Below, one piece after another: positions 10,694-18,953 of a stretch of DNA of 64,000 nt. The stretch covers positions 310,001 through 374,000 of the forward strand of contig NZ_JACVHC010000002.1 of NCBI RefSeq assembly GCF_017976235.1, given 5' to 3'. The notes below the pieces were generated by a model. That model had not been told where the DNA came from. It searched no databases and saw nothing but the letters and a program-made list of their open reading frames with translations. The DNA is from Pseudomonas anatoliensis. Lineage in GTDB: Bacteria > Pseudomonadota > Gammaproteobacteria > Pseudomonadales > Pseudomonadaceae. The number at the start of each line of letters is the position of its first letter. Within the stretch, counting starts at the first letter, position 1. A program made the position numbers and the translations under genes.

Positions 10694-10760
10694 TTGATTG
10701 GAAGAGCGTATGCCTGTGTTTGATTGGCGTACTTTAACGTGTGTAGAAGGAGTCATAAGT

Positions 10761-11738
10761 ATGAAAGCTCATGAGGTGCCTAACTCGCGTACTTGGTTGC
10801 AAGAGTTCACACCCTATGTAAATGGTCAGCGAGTGAAGTGGCCTGACCTGGCGCTGAATTTATCGGAGAGCGACGAATGCACACTGACCCTGGACTATGA
10901 ATACAGTTGGCTGATCGACGAGCCGGCCGCCCTTATTGCTATGCAGTATCAGTATGGTAAAGAGGGGCACGGTCTGGTATTCGATCCTCCGCTGGGGAAG
11001 ACGCGTGACATGACCGAAGGACCCACTTCTTTGAGTTGGACTATCAAAACGGATGGCGCACCAAGCGGTACTTTTGGATTGGAATTTTCCATTCCTTTAA
11101 TTGTTGACCTGCCGGTGTCACCACCAGTGCCGGGAACGATACTGAATCTGGCGCAGGAACTGGAGGTAAAATTTGACGAGTTTGATGTTGCCTTCGCAGG
11201 TAGAGCTTTTCCATGTCTTGGTGCAAAGCACACATTCACCGTTCGACCCACACCTTCAAGCAAATTGCTGAATAAGCCTATAAAGCTAGTGTGGGAAAGG
11301 GAGCCTGATGCAAATATCGGAGTGGTGATTACACCTGCCCTTGGCGAAGAGGAACTGCTGACGCTGGAGGGGAAAACGTGGGAACTGGATTGTCTCAACA
11401 GTGCCCGTTCAGGGGATTTCTCCTTGCAATTGACGTTGGTCGAATCGGGACTGGTGACATCGCCATTAGCAATGTCGATGGCCCATAACCTTGTGAAGGT
11501 TGAGCGTTGGCAGGAGGAGCATTGGGCATATCCAGCCGAAATATGGTTTTCGCATCATATTCGTGCTACGTCCGTTTTTTTGAATGAGCCCGCTGACGGT
11601 GTTCAGGTAAAGTTAGTCAGAAATGGCCACGTCAGTTACTTGAGCGCAAACTCGAATGGCGAAGCTCAGGTGAGTAATCGTGATGGCGCGAGTGTTGGAT
11701 TATCTGTTTTTAATCGCTATGACGGGGTGGAAGTATAG
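10761..11738 (+). CDS. small Ig-like module protein, paralogue of the preceding gene, probably frameshifted at its 3' end
   Basis: 325 residues from ATG 10761, which has GAAGGAG eight bases upstream; an in-frame ATG at 10710 (weaker GGAAGAG) would add 17 residues. It carries one module-B-like region at about residues 15-125, a clear module B at about 128-240 (FPCLGAKHTF, ITPAL, SPLAMSM) and the start of a module A (HNLVKVERW), so it is a shortened relative of the 1245-residue protein upstream. The frame stops at TAG 11736, but another frame is open from 11723 and reads a plausible continuation from 11738 (VKEYAVLDAEF ... TTDMTELSFDAACRG) to TAA 11894-11896. A single-base shift between 11723 and 11736 would give a protein about 52 residues longer. 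Base composition is noticeably more A+T-rich than its neighbours. Function unknown. Confidence 0.65.
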   Translation: MKAHEVPNSRTWLQEFTPYVNGQRVKWPDLALNLSESDECTLTLDYEYSWLIDEPAALIAMQYQYGKEGHGLVFDPPLGKTRDMTEGPTSLSWTIKTDGAPSGTFGLEFSIPLIVDLPVSPPVPGTILNLAQELEVKFDEFDVAFAGRAFPCLGAKHTFTVRPTPSSKLLNKPIKLVWEREPDANIGVVITPALGEEELLTLEGKTWELDCLNSARSGDFSLQLTLVESGLVTSPLAMSMAHNLVKVERWQEEHWAYPAEIWFSHHIRATSVFLNEPADGVQVKLVRNGHVSYLSANSNGEAQVSNRDGASVGLSVFNRYDGVEV

Positions 11739-11896
11739 TTAAAGAATACGCCGTGCTTGATGCTGAGTTTATTTCAAAGCGCCAATTCTATGGAGAGGCT
11801 GCTATATCGCTTCATCAGTCGGGGGGCGGCTGGAAATTCACAACCGATATGACGGAACTCTCGTTTGACGCGGCCTGTCGGGGTGCTAGGCAATAA
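11738..11896 (+). pseudogene. frameshifted 3' remainder of the Ig-like module gene
   Basis: The frame is open from 11723 to TAA 11894-11896 and encodes about 52 residues from 11738 with coding-like composition (FISKRQFYGEAAISLHQ). It has no ribosome site and no ATG before about 11846. The terminator follows directly after its stop, not after the upstream TAG, which is what is expected if both parts were once one gene. Either a real frameshift mutation, a programmed shift or a sequencing error could explain it. Confidence 0.5.
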
Positions 11897-11926
11897 ACAC
11901 CTTTTCACTGAGATAAGGTGTTTTTC
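11896..11926 (+). terminator. intrinsic terminator of the Tc/Ig-like operon
   Basis: Stem AACACCTT (11896-11903) and AAGGTGTT (11915-11922) with an 11-base loop, followed by a T run. It begins at the stop codon of the frameshifted extension. It also lies just beyond the stop of the convergent DUF58 gene. Confidence 0.8.
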
Positions 11927-11933
11927 TCACCGC

Positions 11934-13265
11934 CTATAAATCTCCAGCCTTTTTTAATGCCAGATACCGTGACACTAACCCAACCCCTAGTTCAAAGGGC
12001 CGGGAATCCAGAAGCTGGATTTCATGAGCACTCAACCGCTCATGCACTTCTGCCCGTTCGTTCAAATAGCTCACGGTGCCGCAATAGGCCAATGCCTCGG
12101 GTAGCGTTTGCACTGGCGCCTTACGCAAGGTGTCGAGTGTGTCCTCGCGCAGGCTCGCCACCAGCACTCGGTGTTGCTTGCTCAGGCGCTTGACCGCGTT
12201 CAGCAGTTCTTCATCGTCGTCATCGCGCAAATTGGTGACCAGCACCACCAGTGCCCGGCGTTTTTGTCGGGCCGATAGTTGGTTGATGGCGGCTTGGTAA
12301 TCGGCAGGGCGTTGCGTGCTGTCGAGGTCATAGACGCTATTGAGCAGTACGTTGAGTTGGCCGTTGCCTTTCACCGGCGCGACGTAGCGCGGTTGATCAC
12401 TGGCGAAGGTACTTAAACCCACTGCATCGCCCTGGCGCAGGGCGACGTAACTGAGCAACAGGCAGGCATTGAGCGCGTGATCAAAGTGCGACAACTCATC
12501 GTCCTGACTGCGCATGCGTCGTCCACAGTCGAGCATGAAAATGATCTGCTGATCGCGTTCGTCCTGATATTCGCGGGCAATCGGTGTGCGTTGGCGGGCG
12601 GTGGCTTTCCAGTCGATTTGACGCAAGCTGTCGCCTTCGCGGAATTCACGTAACTGGTGAAACTCCAGCCCTTGGCCGCGACGTTGCCGTTGACGCACCC
12701 CGAGCTGGCTGAGCCAGTTGTCCACCGCCAGTAATTGGCCGCCGTAGAGTCGCGCGAAATCCGGGTAAACCCGGGTGCTGTCGATAACGCTGAGCAGGCG
12801 TTTGCCCGACCATAAACCCAGCGGACTTGGCAGACTGATTTCGCAGTGCTCAAAGCTGAAGTGTCCGCGTTTGAGCGGGCGCAGGCGATAGCTGATCTGG
12901 CTGTGCTGACCGGGTTGCAGCGCAACATTTAGCGGCAGGTTTTCGAAACTCAGGCCATCGGGCACATGGTCGAAAATCTGAATGTTCAATGGCTCGGCAA
13001 AATCATGTTCAACCTTGAGCTGCACCTCTCCCCAACGTCCTAATGCGAGGCTGCCGGGCATCTGTCGCGTGATCCGCACGGTGGGCAAACGCTTGAGGCG
13101 CAACGCGTCGAGCATCGCCAGCGCCAGCAGTGCCAGCAGCAACCCCCAGTTGATCGACAGCAGACTGGTCGGGAGCTCGATCTGCAAGGCCTGCAAAGTG
13201 CCGAGCACGATGCCGATGGCCAGCAGCACGGCGACCCAACTCAACAATAGTTTTGAGGGTTTCAT
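11934..13265 (-). CDS. DUF58 domain-containing membrane protein
   Basis: 443 residues from ATG 13265. Two N-terminal hydrophobic segments (about residues 5-50, LLLSWVAVLLAIGIVLG and WGLLLALLALAML) are followed by a beta-rich region and a DUF58/von Willebrand A-like domain with the family signature FREGDSLRQIDWKATAR and a following HMLD-type strand (IIFMLDCGRRM). DUF58 proteins pair with MoxR AAA+ ATPases, and the moxR gene lies immediately upstream in the same operon. The 115-base gap between them contains a REP palindrome, the only real gap in this operon. No strong Shine-Dalgarno is visible. The molecular role is not established; an envelope or stress-related function is inferred from the family. 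Confidence 0.88.
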   Translation of the reverse strand: MKPSKLLLSWVAVLLAIGIVLGTLQALQIELPTSLLSINWGLLLALLALAMLDALRLKRLPTVRITRQMPGSLALGRWGEVQLKVEHDFAEPLNIQIFDHVPDGLSFENLPLNVALQPGQHSQISYRLRPLKRGHFSFEHCEISLPSPLGLWSGKRLLSVIDSTRVYPDFARLYGGQLLAVDNWLSQLGVRQRQRRGQGLEFHQLREFREGDSLRQIDWKATARQRTPIAREYQDERDQQIIFMLDCGRRMRSQDDELSHFDHALNACLLLSYVALRQGDAVGLSTFASDQPRYVAPVKGNGQLNVLLNSVYDLDSTQRPADYQAAINQLSARQKRRALVVLVTNLRDDDDEELLNAVKRLSKQHRVLVASLREDTLDTLRKAPVQTLPEALAYCGTVSYLNERAEVHERLSAHEIQLLDSRPFELGVGLVSRYLALKKAGDL

Positions 13266-13290
13266 GATCTGACACCATGTTGTCTGCAGA

Positions 13291-13364
13291 AAAGATCGCA
13301 GCCTTCGGCAGCTCCTACAGAGGAATGCGCTCGATGTAGGAGCTGCCGAAGGCTGCGATCTTTT
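13291..13364. repeat. REP palindrome pair, family 1
   Basis: Two inverted copies of a 28-29 base unit (AAAGATCGCAGCCTTCGGCA and following GCTCCTAC; the second copy is the reverse complement at 13336-13364) with a 17-base spacer. Same family as the elements at 22.3, 29.1, 49.3 and 60.3 kb. It lies inside the moxR-DUF58 gap and could form a long hairpin in the mRNA. Confidence 0.85.
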
Positions 13365-13380
13365 GACCTTTTCAGGAGTG

Positions 13381-14382
13381 TCACAGGCGCGGCGCCGGAA
13401 TCTGATCGAGCAGTTGTTGCAGCACCTGATCGACTTGCAGGCCTTCGATGTCCAGCTCCGGGGCAATGCGCACGCGATGGCGCAACACCGCCAGCGCGCA
13501 GCCCTTGATGTCATCCGGAATCACGAACTCACCGCCGCGTAACAAGGCCCGGGCGCGGGCGCAACGTACCAGTGCAATCGAGGCGCGTGGCCCGGCACCG
13601 AGGGTCAGGCCCGGCCAGGTGCGGGTGCCGCGCGCCAGACGTACGGCGTAATCGAGCACCTGATCGTCCAGCGGCAAATCACTGGCAATGCGCTGCAAGG
13701 CCTGCACGTCCTTGGCTTGCAGCACGGTGCGCAACGGCTGTACATCAAGCATGTCGGCGCGGGTCGAACGACTGACCTGACGCACCATGTTCAGTTCCTG
13801 TTCCGCATCGGGGTAGTCCATGCGCACCTTGAGCATGAAGCGGTCGAGTTCGGCTTCCGGCAGTGGGTATGTGCCTTCCTGTTCGATCGGGTTCTGCGTC
13901 GCCAAAACCATAAATGGCTGAGCGATCGGCAGGGCGCGGCCCTCCAGAGTGACCTGGCGCTCCTGCATCGCTTCGAGCAGCGCTGCCTGGGTTTTCGCCG
14001 GGGCGCGGTTGATCTCGTCGGCCAGCAGCAGATTGGTGAACAACGGGCCTTTGCGCAGCTTGAATTGCTCGGTGTGCAGGTCGTACACGGCGTGGCCGGT
14101 GACGTCGCTGGGCATCAGGTCGGGAGTGAATTGAATGCGTGCGAATTCGCCGCCAAAGCAACGCGCCAACGCCCGCACCAGCAAGGTCTTGCCCAGTCCG
14201 GGAACGCCTTCGAGCAGCACGTGGCCGCCAGCGATCAACGCCGTCAGCACGTCGTCGATGACTGCGTCCTGGCCGATTATCGCTTTGCGCAATTCGCTGC
14301 GCACCGCTTGCGCCAGTTGACTGGCGCGCTGGCGTTGCTGGGCGGCGTGGCTGGCGCTGCCGGGCTCGATCTGTTCAGTCAT
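13381..14382 (-). CDS. MoxR family AAA+ ATPase
   Basis: 333 residues from ATG 14382, which overlaps the stop of the upstream DUF4350 gene by four bases (ATGA). Walker A is GVPGLGKT, Walker B is LLADEINRA, sensor 1 region ATQNPIEQEGTYPLPEAELD, and the C-terminal lid carries GPRASIAL, all typical of the MoxR group. These ATPases act as chaperone-like partners of DUF58/VWA proteins. In this cluster the partner is likely the downstream DUF58 gene, with the DUF4350, DUF4129 and SpoIIM-like membrane proteins as further members. The substrate is unknown. Confidence 0.93.
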   Translation of the reverse strand: MTEQIEPGSASHAAQQRQRASQLAQAVRSELRKAIIGQDAVIDDVLTALIAGGHVLLEGVPGLGKTLLVRALARCFGGEFARIQFTPDLMPSDVTGHAVYDLHTEQFKLRKGPLFTNLLLADEINRAPAKTQAALLEAMQERQVTLEGRALPIAQPFMVLATQNPIEQEGTYPLPEAELDRFMLKVRMDYPDAEQELNMVRQVSRSTRADMLDVQPLRTVLQAKDVQALQRIASDLPLDDQVLDYAVRLARGTRTWPGLTLGAGPRASIALVRCARARALLRGGEFVIPDDIKGCALAVLRHRVRIAPELDIEGLQVDQVLQQLLDQIPAPRL

Positions 14383-15542
14383 AGCGTGTTCCTCAAGGTT
14401 TGCAGGTGGGCGACCTGGCGGCAGAAATCGGCGCTGGACATCCGCCGGTTCGGCACCGGGCTCAAGGCCTGGCTGATGGCGCGGGTGGGTTGTCGGGTCA
14501 GGCGCGACAACGCCAGCCATTGTTCGGCAACGTTCAATTGATCAAAACCGGGATGGCGGCGACGGGCGCGGCGTAATACGTCTTGTTGCAGAGCCTGCAA
14601 CAGCGCTTGCTGACCGTTGTGCCGAAGCATGAAATCGGCACTGGCGCGCAAGTGTTCCTGCAACTGCCGGCGGCCATTCGGGGCTGGCGCCTGAAGCGGG
14701 CCATGGCGCACGCCGGCCTGCCAGAGCCACAAACCGATCAGCGCAAGCAGAGCGACGATGGCTTGCGGAAAATAGCGCCAGAGCAGCGTCAGCAAGCCAT
14801 CGTGCTCGGTGTTGTAGATCAGCGTGACGTCGGTGTCGGCGCTCAGATACCAGAGCAGCCAGGCGTTGTCGTACTGGGCGATCGCCGTGGTTTTCCACAG
14901 CTCGGCATCGGTGACCACTGTGATCGAACCGAGGCTGTAGGCCAGTTGCATCATGTGCGTAGCCTTGGCGCTGTTGGCCCAGGCTTGCGCAAGATTCTTC
15001 GGGTCGTCGAGGTGGAAGTCGGTGTCGAACCCGGCGTAGGCCGGGGCGTCTTCGTCCTCCAGATACAACCTGGTCAATTTCGGGTACGGATCCTTCTCTT
15101 GATCGGCGGGCGAATCCTTCAGATCCTTGCTCAGTGATTGATGCAGTTGCACCCGATCCAGCAACAGGTCGTTGCTTTGTTTTGCCTGTTCATCCCACAA
15201 CGATTCGGCAACGAACACCAGCCGTCCGCCAGCCCGCGTCCAGTTCAATACTTGATCGACCTGACGCGGAGTCATTCGAGAGCGGTCGTTGAACAGCAGC
15301 AGGGTGTGCCCGTGCGGTTCGATATCCGGCAGCACCGCAAGGCTTTCGGCATGGCTGACGTTGATGCCGCGCTCACGCAAGAACATTTCCGCCGCCAGAT
15401 AGGGATTGGCCTGTGCGGCGGGCGATGGGCCGTGATCGATCTGTTCCTGATAAGGCTTGGCGGCAAGGAAGAGAAAAACCCCCAGCGCACTCAGCAGCGC
15501 GATGATCAATGCGCCGACCCACCACAGCGTGCGCCGAGTCAA
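14379..15542 (-). CDS. DUF4350 domain-containing membrane protein
   Basis: 387 residues. The start chosen is TTG 15542, which overlaps the upstream stop as TTGA and has GGAG seven bases upstream; the frame is open further but has no better start. One membrane segment lies at about residues 5-30 (WWVGALIIALLSALGVFLFL) and another at about 265-285 (IVALLALIGLWLWQAGV), with a DUF4350 domain between (LLFNDRSRMT, GGRLVFVAESLW), which resembles the glutamine-amidotransferase-like fold of this family. The C-terminal 100 residues are cytoplasmic and helical. It is coupled to the MoxR gene by a four-base overlap. Confidence 0.82.
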   Translation of the reverse strand: MTRRTLWWVGALIIALLSALGVFLFLAAKPYQEQIDHGPSPAAQANPYLAAEMFLRERGINVSHAESLAVLPDIEPHGHTLLLFNDRSRMTPRQVDQVLNWTRAGGRLVFVAESLWDEQAKQSNDLLLDRVQLHQSLSKDLKDSPADQEKDPYPKLTRLYLEDEDAPAYAGFDTDFHLDDPKNLAQAWANSAKATHMMQLAYSLGSITVVTDAELWKTTAIAQYDNAWLLWYLSADTDVTLIYNTEHDGLLTLLWRYFPQAIVALLALIGLWLWQAGVRHGPLQAPAPNGRRQLQEHLRASADFMLRHNGQQALLQALQQDVLRRARRRHPGFDQLNVAEQWLALSRLTRQPTRAISQALSPVPNRRMSSADFCRQVAHLQTLRNTL

Positions 15543-17086
15543 CGGGACGCTCCATGGCCGAATAACGCGCGCCAGCCATCGCACAATTCCTGTTGCAGGT
15601 GCACCGCCGGTACGCGATGCCCGTAGGCCATGTTCTGCCAATGGGTGGTCAGGGTGCGGCTGAACGCAAGCAGCTCCGGACGCTGGAGTTGTTCGACCCG
15701 CGCCAGCACCTGATTTTCGGTGTCGGCGGCTTTCAGGGTCAGATCAAAGTCGTGGAGCAAGTGGCTGAGCAATCCCCGATAGAGCAGGCTCAGGGCCGCG
15801 CGTGGCTGACTCTGCCAGAGTTGTTCGGCGTGGGCGGCGATATCGTCGGGCAAGGTGTCGCGGTTCAGATCCAGGCCGAAGGCTTGCTGCGGCGCGGGCC
15901 GTTTTGCCCGGGCGGGCAGGGCCGGACGGCGGCTGACGAACGCTTGCAGAAAATCGCGATAGCGCCAGATCAGCCAACCAAGCGCAGCGATCAATGTGCC
16001 CCACAGCAATACTTCGATGATGGTGGCCAAGGCGTTGAAGTGCTGGCCATCCAGCCAACCCAGCAGGGTTTTGAGCCACTGTGGGGCTTCACCGGGTTGT
16101 TCTTCTTTGGCAGTGTTTGCCGGGTCATCGCCAAAGCGGTAACGGGTGACGGATTCCGGGTTCTTGAAGGGCGGTTGTTCGAGCAGTGCCTTGATGCTGT
16201 CGCGTGATGCCTGACTGGTCAGTGGCTGATTCAACAGACGTGGAGCGTCAGGTGCATCAACGGGCTCGGCAGCCCAGATCGATTGAACATTCGGCAGCAA
16301 CAGGCACACCGCCAACAACACGCCGAGCACGCTGCTGTTCAGCCGTTGGCGCAAGCGCCGGAACACCAGTTCAATGTCCCACGCTTCCAGTTGCGTGCGC
16401 CGGTTCAGATAGAGGCTGAACCCGCAGGCCACGTAGATTGGCTCCCACACCACTAGCACCAGCGCATAAAAGACATTGGTCAGATGCTCCAGCCAGCGCC
16501 AGTCGTTATCCGCCGCGAGAATCAGTGACTGCCAGTCCCAATCGGTTTCAATCTGCTGCGGCAACAGCAGGTAGAACAGCACCAACAGGCCGATCCACAG
16601 CGCCGTTTCCAGATGCACGCCGATGATGGTCAGCCACTGCGCGGCGCCGGCGTTACGTTGCAGCAGCACTTGCAGACGTTGTTGCCGTGCACTGCCGTCC
16701 AGGCCTTCGAGTTGCACCACGGGCATCAGGAAACTGCGGCTGAAACTCAACCGTCGCCAAGTCAGGCTGGCCAGCAATTGCGGCTTGAGCAGCCGCGGCC
16801 ACTCGCGCAGGGCCTGCTTGAGCGTCGGGGTTTCGCCGAACAGGGCTTTGGACAGTATGTACAGCGGCAGGCGTTCGTAGGCCGGCTTCAGCCACCAGAA
16901 GATAAACACCGCCAGTGACGGCGAGTCCCATAGCAACACGCTCAACAAGGCGAACAGCGGCAGGGTGACGATTGCCCAACTGGTCATCAACAGGCGCCGG
17001 TGTTGCTGGCTCATGAGCACGCCCAGATCCATGGCTTCCCAAGTGCTGCGCGGGCGGATCACCACGGTGGCGTCACTCAGGCGCAT
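15539..17086 (-). CDS. DUF4129 domain-containing membrane protein
   Basis: 515 residues from ATG 17086. Hydrophobic segments occur at about residues 35-65 (TSWAIVTLPLFALLSVLLW), 155-175, 200-220, 250-270 and 355-375; the C-terminal 130 residues form the DUF4129 domain (SLLYRGLLSHLLHDFDL, VPAVHLQQELCDGW). DUF4129 proteins are found with MoxR/DUF58 operons and, in other bacteria, with transglutaminase-like membrane proteins. It overlaps the upstream SpoIIM-like gene by 14 bases and the downstream DUF4350 gene by four. Confidence 0.85.
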   Translation of the reverse strand: MRLSDATVVIRPRSTWEAMDLGVLMSQQHRRLLMTSWAIVTLPLFALLSVLLWDSPSLAVFIFWWLKPAYERLPLYILSKALFGETPTLKQALREWPRLLKPQLLASLTWRRLSFSRSFLMPVVQLEGLDGSARQQRLQVLLQRNAGAAQWLTIIGVHLETALWIGLLVLFYLLLPQQIETDWDWQSLILAADNDWRWLEHLTNVFYALVLVVWEPIYVACGFSLYLNRRTQLEAWDIELVFRRLRQRLNSSVLGVLLAVCLLLPNVQSIWAAEPVDAPDAPRLLNQPLTSQASRDSIKALLEQPPFKNPESVTRYRFGDDPANTAKEEQPGEAPQWLKTLLGWLDGQHFNALATIIEVLLWGTLIAALGWLIWRYRDFLQAFVSRRPALPARAKRPAPQQAFGLDLNRDTLPDDIAAHAEQLWQSQPRAALSLLYRGLLSHLLHDFDLTLKAADTENQVLARVEQLQRPELLAFSRTLTTHWQNMAYGHRVPAVHLQQELCDGWRALFGHGASR

Positions 17087-18050
17087 GACGGGTCCTTCCG
17101 GCGAACAGCAAATAGATCGCGACCAATATCCACAGACCGGCGCCGACCAGGTATTTGGTGAGCGGCGTGACGCTGGTTTTCGACGACCAGTACGCTTCGA
17201 TGAACGCTGCGATCAGCAAGAACAGCATGACCCCACAGATCAGCAACACGCTCTTGCGTGCGGCGCGTTTCAACGCTTCGGCGCGGGTCAGGCGCCCCGG
17301 TGCAATCAATGCCCAGCCCAGTTCCAGCCCCGCGGCGCCGGCCAGGGCGATTGCCGTCAGTTCAAAAGCGCCATGAGCGATGACGAATGACCAGAAGGTC
17401 TGGCCGAAACCGATTTCGCTCAGGTGCCCGGCCACAGCGCCGATCACCAGACCGTTGTAGAACAGGAAAAACGCGCTGCCCACGCCCATCAGCAAACCGC
17501 TGGCGAACGTCTGAAAGGCAATGCCGATGTTGTGCATCACGTAATACCCGAACATCATCCAGTCTTCGCTGGCAGCCCGCTCGGCCGGGCGCCCGAGGTG
17601 GCCGGCCACCGGGTCATACATGCCTTGCATTTCACGCACTTGATCGGCGGGGATGAGGTTGTAAACCAACTCGGGGAAAACGTAGACCAGCACGCCGACG
17701 CCGATCAGGCTGCCAAAAAACAGCAGGCCGGCAACCAGCACGAAGGGCCATTCGCTGCGCACCAGTCGGGGGAAGTCGGCGAGGATGAAGCCGATCAGGT
17801 TGGCGCCCAGTCGACTGCGATGCCGGTAAAGTTGTTGATGGCCGCGCAGCACCTGTTGTTGCAGAGAGTCGATGAGAAAACTGCTGTAGCCGCGTTCCTG
17901 CGCCAGCGCCAGGTGTTGGCAAAGGCGTCGATAAGCCTTGGGAAAACCCGCCACTTGCGAGGTTTCCTTGCCCCGTTCGAAGCGTTCAAGGGCCAGCGCA
18001 AAGCGCTCCCATTCGGCCTTGTGGCGACTTTCGAAAAGACTTTGCTTCAT
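17073..18050 (-). CDS. SpoIIM-like (stage II sporulation protein M family) membrane protein
   Basis: 325 residues from ATG 18050, overlapping the RDD gene stop by four bases (ATGA). A cytoplasmic N-terminus of about 95 residues (MKQSLFESRHKAEWERF) precedes several membrane segments at about residues 105-130, 165-215, 220-245, 265-285 and 300-318. The central FYNGLVIGAVAGHL and SFVIAHGAFELTAIALAGAAG are typical of the SpoIIM/DUF95 family. Despite the name the family is common in non-sporulating bacteria, where its role is not known. Context ties it to the MoxR cluster. Confidence 0.88.
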   Translation of the reverse strand: MKQSLFESRHKAEWERFALALERFERGKETSQVAGFPKAYRRLCQHLALAQERGYSSFLIDSLQQQVLRGHQQLYRHRSRLGANLIGFILADFPRLVRSEWPFVLVAGLLFFGSLIGVGVLVYVFPELVYNLIPADQVREMQGMYDPVAGHLGRPAERAASEDWMMFGYYVMHNIGIAFQTFASGLLMGVGSAFFLFYNGLVIGAVAGHLSEIGFGQTFWSFVIAHGAFELTAIALAGAAGLELGWALIAPGRLTRAEALKRAARKSVLLICGVMLFLLIAAFIEAYWSSKTSVTPLTKYLVGAGLWILVAIYLLFAGRTRHAPE

Positions 18051-18772
18051 GCCGGGCCCAACAAACCGCGAGCGATCCCGTTGAGTTCGGCGACGGCTTT
18101 GGGGGCGGAAATATGCAGCGGCTGGGCCAGCAAACCGGCCAGTTCATTGACCCGTGCGGGTGTCAGTTCACCTTGGCGTTCCGCAAACCCGAGCACGGCA
18201 CGTTGCTCGCTCAGGGTGAGCGGCACAGGCGCACGGCGGGGTTCGGCGTCGGGTAATTGCGGGCGGGTCAGCGGGCGTTCGCTGTACACCACCAGCGTGC
18301 CGGCGGCGATATCGCCCAGACGTTTGAAGGTCGGGTGTTGCAGGCAACTGATAGCGCCGAGGAAGTAGCCGAACGGCAGCAGGTCGACAAAGCGCAGCAG
18401 GTTGCGCAGCAAGGAGGCCGACCAGCCGATGGGGGTGCCGTCGTCGTGCACCACCCGCAACCCCATCCATTGTTTACCCGGCGAGCGTCCCTGACGCAGC
18501 ACTTCGAACAGCACCATGTACCACCAACTGATCGCAAACAACAGCAGCGAGCCAAGGCCCATGCCGAGTCTGCCGAGCAACGCCAGCACGATAAACAGCA
18601 CGCCCATGATCAAGCCACGAATCCCCAGATCGATCGCGAATGCGATGGCCCGCACCATCAACCCGGCCGGACGCAACGGCAAGTCGATACCCTCCGGCGT
18701 TTCGACCTGGTGCCGCGTATCCAGTGGCGGGGCCAGCGGTGCTTTCCTTGGCGGTGCTGTGGGCTCGAGCAT
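18047..18772 (-). CDS. RDD family membrane protein
   Basis: 241 residues from ATG 18772; a TTG at 18805 would extend it but is less likely. The RDD domain begins at about residue 35 with RPAGLMVRAIAFAIDLGIRG and contains the family signature around RQGRSPGKQWMGLRVVHDDG at about residue 105. Three hydrophobic segments are visible. The C-terminal 70 residues are soluble and helical. This is the first gene of the six-gene RDD-SpoIIM-DUF4129-DUF4350-MoxR-DUF58 operon, divergent from sbcB across a 181-base gap that must hold both promoters. Confidence 0.87.
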   Translation of the reverse strand: MLEPTAPPRKAPLAPPLDTRHQVETPEGIDLPLRPAGLMVRAIAFAIDLGIRGLIMGVLFIVLALLGRLGMGLGSLLLFAISWWYMVLFEVLRQGRSPGKQWMGLRVVHDDGTPIGWSASLLRNLLRFVDLLPFGYFLGAISCLQHPTFKRLGDIAAGTLVVYSERPLTRPQLPDAEPRRAPVPLTLSEQRAVLGFAERQGELTPARVNELAGLLAQPLHISAPKAVAELNGIARGLLGPA

Positions 18773-18953
18773 GGGCTTCCTGATGTTCGCCTGTTCGGGA
18801 TGCAAGTGGGGCCGATGCTAGCAGCCTCTCGGGGGAAAACGACATAACTATGTATTGCACATCGTGTGTCGCCCGGTGGTTCAATGACGCGAGGCTGGCC
18901 GCGAGCGCGGTTGAACGCCTAGACTTTGTCGATCTTCAGTTCAGGAACCGCCC

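Noticed and set aside
13266..13514. N-terminal extension of the DUF58 protein
   Set aside because: It would run through the REP element and into moxR; ATG 13265 begins exactly at the membrane segment.
14383..14520. N-terminal extension of the MoxR protein
   Set aside because: It lies within the DUF4350 gene and is not like any MoxR N-terminus; the four-base overlap start is preferred.
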